64,000 bases of DNA, from positions 1,612,001 through 1,676,000 of the forward strand of contig JAJTUP010000002.1 in assembly GCA_021399435.1 (NCBI GenBank). Direction: 5' to 3'. The notes below the pieces were generated by a model that did not search any database, was not told the origin of the DNA, and was given only the letters and a program-made list of their open reading frames with translations. Positions 56,828 to 64,000 of this stretch are shown here, piece after piece. Each line of letters starts with the position of its first letter. Position 1 is the first letter of the stretch. This DNA comes from Diaporthe sp. PMI_573 (lineage: Eukaryota > Ascomycota > Sordariomycetes > Diaporthales > Diaporthaceae). Position numbers and translations under genes: made by a program.

Positions 56828-59227
56828 ATGGGGTTATTGTACGTCCATGCCCCCAACTTCCTCAAGAGACCTGTCTCTGAACACCCTTGCTGATGGCCTG
56901 TCAAGAGCTCTCGGCACACCTCTGGATTGGCCAGAAGCCAAGCAACATGCCGACCAGGTCCGTGAATGGGGCATCAAGGTGAGGACGATTCCCTGGCCAA
57001 CGGTTTGCATCACCCTGACCATCATGCTGACTGTCGAACTAGCAACTCCTGGAGATATGGAACAAGGCCAAGGGGAAAGAGTCAGATGCCTTGCTTTGGG
57101 GCGACGAGGTACCACTCCTGATATCACCGCCCTGGGTCTCATACAACCAGAAACAAGGCACTCGCTGACACCTAACTTACATCCAGGTTGAGTATCTTGT
57201 AGTGACGCACTCAAAAGACGACCCTCGCGTTCTCCTATCCCTCAGGCAGGCAGATATTCTTGAGGCACTGGCATCGGACACTACTCTCGCCGCCAAGGGT
57301 GGTTGCGTGCCAGCTCTTCAAGATGTAGCCGGAGCAAGGTATGACTGAACCCAGATTTGCAACCTCAGAGGACCAACTAACCCGGGCGTCAGTACAAATG
57401 AGCCCCTTCCTGTGTTCCATCCAGAATTCGGAAGATTCATGCTGGAAGCGACTCCTGGCAAGCCATGGGGCATTGAATTTAGAGAGCTCCTGAAGGTGGA
57501 ACCAGACATGATCCTCAGGCGAGCTATCGCGAAGGACCACATGAAGCCAGAGGAGTACCCCATCACTCTCACGACTTTCCCCAGGATAGGAAGCCCCGGA
57601 GTCTTCACCGACCCACACTACCCGGTTTCTGGGCCTAAGCTGCGCTCGCAGTTCGTGCCCGACGAGATCGCGAATCCTCACATCCGCTTCCCAACCCTGG
57701 CTGCAAACATTCGCTGGCGGCGAGGCAGGAAGGTTCAGGTGAATGTGCCGGTCTTTAAAGACAAGAATACTCCCTGGCCATGGAAGGACCCCACCGTGAA
57801 CTACGATCTTCTCAACTGGCCAGAGGACGATGATGTAAGGAACGGAGCCGCTCCCGACAACTTTATTCACATGGACGCCATGGCTTTTGGCATGGGCAGT
57901 TGTTGCTTGCAGATCACCTTCCAGGCCAAGAACATCACCGAGGGGAGAAAAATGTACGACCAGCTTAGTCCACTTGGGCCCATCCTGCTCGCCTTGACAG
58001 CGGCTACGCCTATCTACAAGGGCTTTCTGGCAGACACGGATGTCCGGTGGAACCAGATCAGCCGGGCTGTCGATGATCGAACCCCTGAAGAACTGGGAGA
58101 GAGGGTATGTCTGAATTCCAGCACTCCTGCCGTGGTTTGGACCCGACTGACTTCCCAAGCCTCTACAAAATGACCGGTGGCGCATCCCAAAGTCCCGCTA
58201 CGCCTCTAATTCAACATATATATCCACCGACTCGCGTCTCCGGCCGGAGTACTTCGACCCCGACCTCGTCATCGACGAGTCCATCAAGCAGAAGCTCCTC
58301 GACGGCGGCATGGACGACCGGCTGGCAACGCACTTTGCGCACCTCTTTATCCGTGACCCCATTGTCATCTTCAAGGAGGACCTCGAGACCCTAGATATGA
58401 GCAAGACGGACCACTTTGAAAACATCCAGTCGACCAACTGGCAGCACATGCGCTTCAAGCCGCCGCCGGCTGACAACAACATCGGATGGCGCGTCGAGTT
58501 CCGGCCCATGGAGATCCAGATCACCGACTTTGAGAACGCCGCCTTCGCCGTCTTTATCGTGCTCATCACCCGCGCCATCCTGTCCTTCGACCTCAACTTC
58601 TACATCCCCATCGCCAAGGTGGATGAGAACATGGAGACGGCCCACCGCCGCGATGCCACCCTGAACGAGAGGTTCTACTTCCGCAAGAACCCCTTCACAA
58701 CCCGTTCGCCGCGCGCAAGTGGCGCAAACACGCCAAACGGCGGGATCAGCAGGCCGCCCACGCCCCTGGGCCCTGTCGAGGACGAGTACCGGCTCATGAG
58801 CGTCAACGAGATCATCAACGGTACGGCAGCCGCAGCGGGAGACCACGACCGCGACGCTGCGGGCGACGACGCTCTCGACGCCGGCGAGAGCTTCCCGGGG
58901 CTGATCCCCCTCGTCGAGAGCTACCTGGACAGCGTCAACGTCGACGTCGTCACGCGCTGCGAGCTGGCCACCTACCTGGACCTGATCCGCCGGCGCGCGA
59001 GCGGCGAGCTCTGGACCGCGGCCAAGTGGATCCGCCACCTCGTCGCCGGCCACCCGGCCTACAAGGGCGATAGCGTCGTCTCCGAGGAGATCAACAAGGA
59101 CATCGTCGGCGCCGTCATCGAGATCGGGGAGCGCGAGTGTGCTGGCAAGGGGTTCGGGGACCTGAGCCACGTCCCCGGCCTGGGGAACCTCCTGGGCAAC
59201 TTCCGACGTGGTAGGGGGTGTAGCTGA
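56828..59227 (+). CDS. GSH1: Glutamate-cysteine ligase (gamma-glutamylcysteine synthetase)
   Basis: Six exons (56828-56838, 56906-56978, 57043-57108, 57187-57338, 57393-58104, 58160-59227) join in frame to 693 residues, the expected length. The first exon is only 11 nt; splicing gives MGLLALGTPLDWPEAK, the standard N-terminus. Later splices give WGDEVEYLV (the catalytic acidic segment), NEPLPVFHPEFGRFMLEATP and RWRIPKSRYAS. Other family blocks are CCLQITFQA, ALTAATPIYKGFLADTDVRW and MRFKPPP-GWRVEFRPMEIQ. The enzyme joins glutamate and cysteine with ATP, the first and controlling step of glutathione synthesis, in the cytosol. A Ser/Thr/Asp-rich insert near residues 520-570 is less conserved. 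In yeast this gene is induced by oxidative stress regulators; no such site is claimed here. Confidence 0.95.
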
Positions 59228-62200
59228 GGCAACCCGCTGGTCTGAGTTGGGCAAGGTGTATCTTAGATGCGGTCGCGCTGCCCTCCCGGGTGGTGGTTTG
59301 TGGCGTCCGCATTCGTATTCAACACGGGGCTCCTGGAGGTCGCTCATCAGTCACGCCGGCACTGTTCTCTGGCCGGATGATGCCTTTGACTTGCGTGACC
59401 AGCGTTTCAATTTCCTAGACATGATAGAAAGCACAAGACCAGCAATATGAAATTCATCGAAGGCGTCAGTTTGATATGTCGCATTGGTTTTCATAGCTCC
59501 ATAGAATCAAAGTCACCAGCATGTGCTGTGACCAGCCAGATCATGAGCTTGTCTCCAGAGGACAACCCTCTTGGTAATCCCGCCGCCTGTATTAACGGGG
59601 ACGCAGTGTTGTTCGGGGCTCTAGCCCAAGGCCTTCCCCGTTTCGGCGCAACGGCTCCAACGAGCTGATTAGAGTGTGGCTGAGACAGTACCGCCAAAGT
59701 CAGGCTGCCTTCCCATCGGGTCTAGAAGGTGTCTACCAGCTACCGGCCACGGACAGAAGCCATAATCTCTTGATCTTAGTGTTGAGTCCGAAGGAAAGAT
59801 CACAGAGCTGTCCGGCGTGGTGGATATCGGTCTCTCAGCCAATCCACCAGAATCTGGCAGTACTAACCAACATGCAAAAACCTCAAGGCTGTCAATGGGC
59901 TGCTTAAATTCCAATTCTTTCATTCACGCAGCCTTCTCAACAAGCACAGCACGAACATGTTCTCTCAAGACTGCCGATGGCACTAGGGACACCGACAGAG
60001 AGCCCACAAGGAAACCACAAGAGCCTCCACGACGGATCCAGGTGACAGCACAGCACCGCGGGTCACCAAGGGAGGTGCGGGCGTCAGACTCTCCAAGACG
60101 ATTCCCCGGGTACGCCAACCGCGTTCCCCCCCTCCCCCTGACCGCGCGAGGACCACAGCCCTCAGGGGGTGTACGGCTCCTTCATTTACAACCTCCACGG
60201 TCTGTTCGCACGATGGCACAAGCTAAACAGTCGAGCCGAGGCAGATCTGCTGGCCGGGGTGGTGTTGAAAAAGGTGAGCGGGTGCGTGAGCACTAAACAG
60301 GGGGTGGTTCGGAGAGAGTGTCCTTACGTGAGTGACGCAGAAGTCTATACATGCGCAAGTAAGAAAAGAAAAAGCAAGAAATACATTCGAAACCCCATAA
60401 AAGTCCTTGTCTTCCCCAGCCCGCGAAGGAAAAAGTCCGTGTGGGGCCGGCCCTCCACGTCCTGTTCTGGCGCGCCTGGCCTGTTCTGCCTTTCGACAGG
60501 AACGTCATACTGGTCTCAAGGTTCACCCACTCGTAGAATTGTCAGCAACGCACGTGTTTCCCCGATGAGGCAGGTCAGTTAGGGAGGCTGGGGGCTGCCT
60601 CGCCCAGGATGCAAATCTCCAGGTCGAAGGACGGCCTCGAACGAATCTGACCCAGCACCTCGGTATGCTCGGATGCGGGTTGTACAGGTACCAATGACCG
60701 CCGGCCATCCTTTTTCGGCACGCACGTCTCTGCATCTATTCGACGCGGCGCTACCTCTAGGAGGGAGGGATGCAGTCGTCTACGGGCCGCGCACGTGCAC
60801 CCTTTCTGGGGGAGAAGGAGGGCTCGGTGAGGGGGGAAAAGCAGCCACCTCCTAGGATGGCGGGCGAGAGGCACGGGAATAAGAAAAAGTAGCCATAGGC
60901 AAGAAGCCGCCCAGGAGCGCCACATGGCGTCCCGAGGGAAGGAATAAACGAGACTTTGACAGCTTGCCAGGGGCCTCGAGGCAGGTCTTATCACAATATC
61001 GGACCCGGAGCGGCAGGCCTGACAGCCTTTGCCGGCTGTGATCAAGCCTTGAGCTGGATCAGGATTTCGAGCTGGCATGGGTTCGACGAATGATGTTGTC
61101 AGGAGGTCGCTCCGTGCTTGATCCTGCGCCAAGCGGGGGTGACGGGGGAGGGATCCCTTCGGCGCAATGTTGAAGAAGAAGAAGGAGTTCAACGTGTTCC
61201 ATCACGTGTGGTCTCACTTGACGACGTCTCCTAACGCATGTCTCAGCTCTCCGTCCGATCCCCGTTGCGTACAGCCACGTTACGGGTCAGAAGGAGAAAA
61301 AGGCGAAGAGAAGCAAGCAAGTGCAATAAACACCCAGAGCTCAAGACACGAAGAACGATGGCCCGCCCTGTGTCATCTATGGGAGCCCCGGTCGGTCATC
61401 AAAAAGCCATGACTCTTGGTGGAGTTTCAGCCCTCAGGCGCCATCGACCAGTGGTGTCTGCCGCCCAGGTGGCCAGGAGGAATCAAACACCGAAATCTGT
61501 ATGAGAGCGGCTAAGATCTCCCCGCCCGACACGAGATCAAGTCGAATCTCGATAAGATTTAACGGGCTGGGATTCATCATGATATGTGGGGGCAGGGCTC
61601 GAGGGAGGGTGGTCAGCGTCTTTCGTGGACAAGTCCAACCGAGACAAGGGACTGGCATCTGGGCACAGTGGCTCGCCTGCTCAAGCGAGATATGGCCGGA
61701 CGGGGTTCGTGACCTTAAAAGGTGGCTCAATGTGGGAAATCGTACGTTCGGGTACTTGTCAAGACGTCAGCGCTACTAAGTGCGGACAAGCATCGTGGAC
61801 CAACGGCGCGTGTGGGCCGGGCCTGCTCCTCTTTTTCGTGGTGAAATGTGACAGGTCACAAAGGTTGGTCGCCCACAGTCGGTTACATTCCGAATAGAAG
61901 AAGGTGATCGGGATGGCCACCCAAAATGCGACCAGTCAGATCTTGAGCCGATCTTTCCTTCAAGAGGCCCAATGTCGGCAGCGCAGAGTCGGTCCTCTTG
62001 CCTTTTCTCGGAGGCTGACAGCGGGCGGTGCTTACTCACATGTTCTTTTGTCGGTTTGGCATCGTCAGATCCTGTACATAAAGGGAACATTATCGCATCT
62101 TCTGTCTCACCTGACCCAAGGTTCTCCAAAATGCGATAGGCCATCGGCATGCGGCAGTGCGTCCAGCAAGTCGACATCACAGTCAGATTTGTCCACACCT

Positions 62201-64000
62201 CAGAAGCAGTGTCAAGCAATGACTCTGCCGTGCCGCCGTGGGTAGCTAGCAGGCGCGGCTTGAGCTCTCACAATGTCGGCATCCCGACGGCTTGGTCAAC
62301 ATCCGAGCATCTCTCGGGACATGTATTGGCAGGAAGCAGCGGCCGCTCGCTCGAGAAGACCTGTGTAACCGCTTCAAGCCGCAGGAGGCTGCATGAACTC
62401 ACAAAGATACAGCCTCAATGGTCACTTCGCTTGTAGTGTACCTCTTGGGGACGCAGCGGGAAACCCGTTGGTGGCAGACGTGACCGAAGTAGAGTAGTTG
62501 CTGGGCCGCGGCTCCGACGAAGGCGTCTAGGTGGTACTTGCACGGTGGTCGGGACGATGGCTTGGTCTGTTGCGCCCGGTGCCGCCTGTCATCGCCTTTG
62601 GCGTCCTGTCTGCTGCCCGCGCGCCGGACCAACGTCCTTGACTGTTATTTTTCAGCAGCAGTTGGCACGAATCAGGGGACCCAAACGTCCCTGTGGGCTG
62701 GCAAGCCACGCTGGCTGCATCTACATCGAGCACTTGTGCGTGCCTCGGGTTTGCACAGCCGTGATCACGGCGTCGCACAATTGCCTGCTCTTTCCGAAAC
62801 TCCTTGCTGCCTAAGTAATGACGGCGCCTCGATCCTGCCATTGCGGGTGACGTGATGGTGCGCGGTTCTGGAATGAGCACCCAGTGGTGAAATTCATGCT
62901 CCTCATCTTGTACGTGGCAGCCTTACGCTGCCTCGTGTACAATACGGCTTCCTGCTAATAAGCGACATTGCCACCGGGAAATAGAACACCTCATGGTCGT
63001 ATACTGTGTCTTGAGAAGTGCACACACCCTATCGCTTATTGGGCGAAAGATTTTGGGGGGGGGGGGCGAACGTCTTTGAGGGCATGAACGCGGCGCCCAA
63101 CCACAGGCATGTAGGAGACAAATCATCAATGTGCAAGCGAGTGTTGGAAATTCCGTATGCGTCATTGTCTCTGGACTCACGACAAGCCCCTAGAACTCTA
63201 GAGATTTGCGACTAAGTTGCAGGTACCATGAGATCCCGGTGTTGGTATCTATGATGTGACGAGATGTCGACGAAATCCCCCACCCCCTCCTCTCCTTGCC
63301 ATGCTGTGCGTCGCTGTGAAGGTCTCTCGGATGTATGTTACACTGCACGGAACAAAACAAGACTTGAGCGACGGGAAGTGCCAGGTAAAGTAGCCTGCAT
63401 TGCCCTGGGCTTCTGTCAAGTCTCGCGTCAGAAGTAATCTCTCATTTGCTTTTTGTCGTGAATCAAAGTCCAGGATTCTGACAGAATTACCGCCAGTCTG
63501 GAGTGATCTAGATACGCCCGATGAGATGATCGGGGAGGCCAAGGGTTCGTACGGATACCCAGGTCTGGGCTTGTACGGGGACTCCTGCCGTTGGCAGTTG
63601 AGATGCAGCAAGGCGGGTACAGCAGGCTTGCCCCGTTGATTCTCTGCCCTAGCCTTTTGAAGCAGCCGGCGGATTGCTTTCAAACACTCGCCCCTGGTGC
63701 ATTCCAAGGTTTTCAGAAATCTTTACGGACATCCTTTTGTCGGGCAGTGCAAGGCGGCAAGGCAAGTAAGTAGTTCCGACTGGGATGTCATTGCCGCCAG
63801 AGCACAAGATGCCTTGTCCTGCAGCATAATGGAGGCGGCACAAGATGTGTATCGCACAGAGGCAAGATGCTGCATTCCGCTGTCCTTGCAGGGTGTCTTG
63901 AGAGGTTCATATACGAGATACGTGTTCCTTTGTAGCCCTGGCTTGCATGGGTTTGAATCGGACAAAGTGCCTCGCGAGATTGTGGTGCAAGTTTGTGCCT
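59228..64000. other. 4.8 kb without a supportable gene
   Basis: Frames on both strands are short or have non-protein-like composition. A short frame at 60212 (MAQAKQSSRGRSAGRGG, then GTGAGC) could be a first exon, but no following exon fits. A G12 run lies at 63055-63066. No transposon ends, tRNA or long repeats were recognised. A gene starting or ending outside the window cannot be excluded near 64000. Confidence 0.5.
63055..63066. repeat. Poly-G run (12)
   Basis: Twelve consecutive G. Confidence 0.9.

Noticed and set aside
58391..59347. 318-codon minus-strand frame opposite the glutamate-cysteine ligase exon
   Set aside because: Antisense shadow of a GC-rich conserved exon.
60212..60294. 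Possible first exon MAQAKQSSRGRSAGRGG followed by a GTGAGC donor
   Set aside because: No downstream exon in any frame gave a recognisable or continuous protein.
60575..61192. 205-codon minus-strand frame
   Set aside because: Does not begin with ATG, and the composition is unlike a folded protein.

Overview
This window is nuclear DNA of a filamentous ascomycete (Pezizomycotina, probably a sordariomycete). Genes are separated by 0.3-4.8 kb, and most carry several short GT-AG introns (about 42-125 nt, one of 451 nt). Typical Pezizomycotina families are present: GH79 glucuronidase, Zn2Cys6 regulator, Clr5/ankyrin protein, DUF6536 membrane protein. Nothing looks like an operon. Exon limits are my own reading of splice signals and frame continuity, with no transcript evidence. 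I recognised no rRNA or tRNA gene, CRISPR array or intact transposon.

Left part (1-20.4 kb). In order: a 5'-truncated SnoaL/NTF2-like protein, an NmrA-like NAD(P)-binding protein, a secreted GH79 glycosidase, a frameshifted DUF1275 remnant, a 2.7 kb intergenic stretch, a DUF6536 multispan membrane protein, a four-helix membrane protein (minus strand), a classical SDR, and a large Clr5-ankyrin protein (minus strand) whose frame is interrupted once.

Middle (20.4-38 kb) is gene-poor and accessory in character. It holds a tiny predicted membrane protein, a secreted protein with two copies of an eight-cysteine module (minus), an MFS transporter (minus), an unrecognised open region, then about 3.6 kb without a supportable gene. 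Next comes a 2-oxoglutarate/Fe(II) enzyme closely resembling the bacterial ethylene-forming enzyme but with a presequence-like N-terminus. It is followed by a 7TM-type protein with 11 inferred exons, one of them only 3 nt long (minus), and a Zn2Cys6 regulator (minus).

Right part (38-59.2 kb) is mostly conserved housekeeping: an Air1/2-like zinc-knuckle protein (minus), an ORMDL regulator of sphingolipid synthesis, two proteins of unknown function, an O-methyltransferase (minus), the FACT subunit Spt16 (minus) and glutamate-cysteine ligase (plus), the last two divergent. Two odd loci sit among them: a Ser/Pro-rich 20-residue-repeat gene with a signal peptide and a frame break (44.4-45.0 kb), and an AT-rich island with gene-like pieces (49.7-51.2 kb). 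The last 4.8 kb shows no supportable gene.
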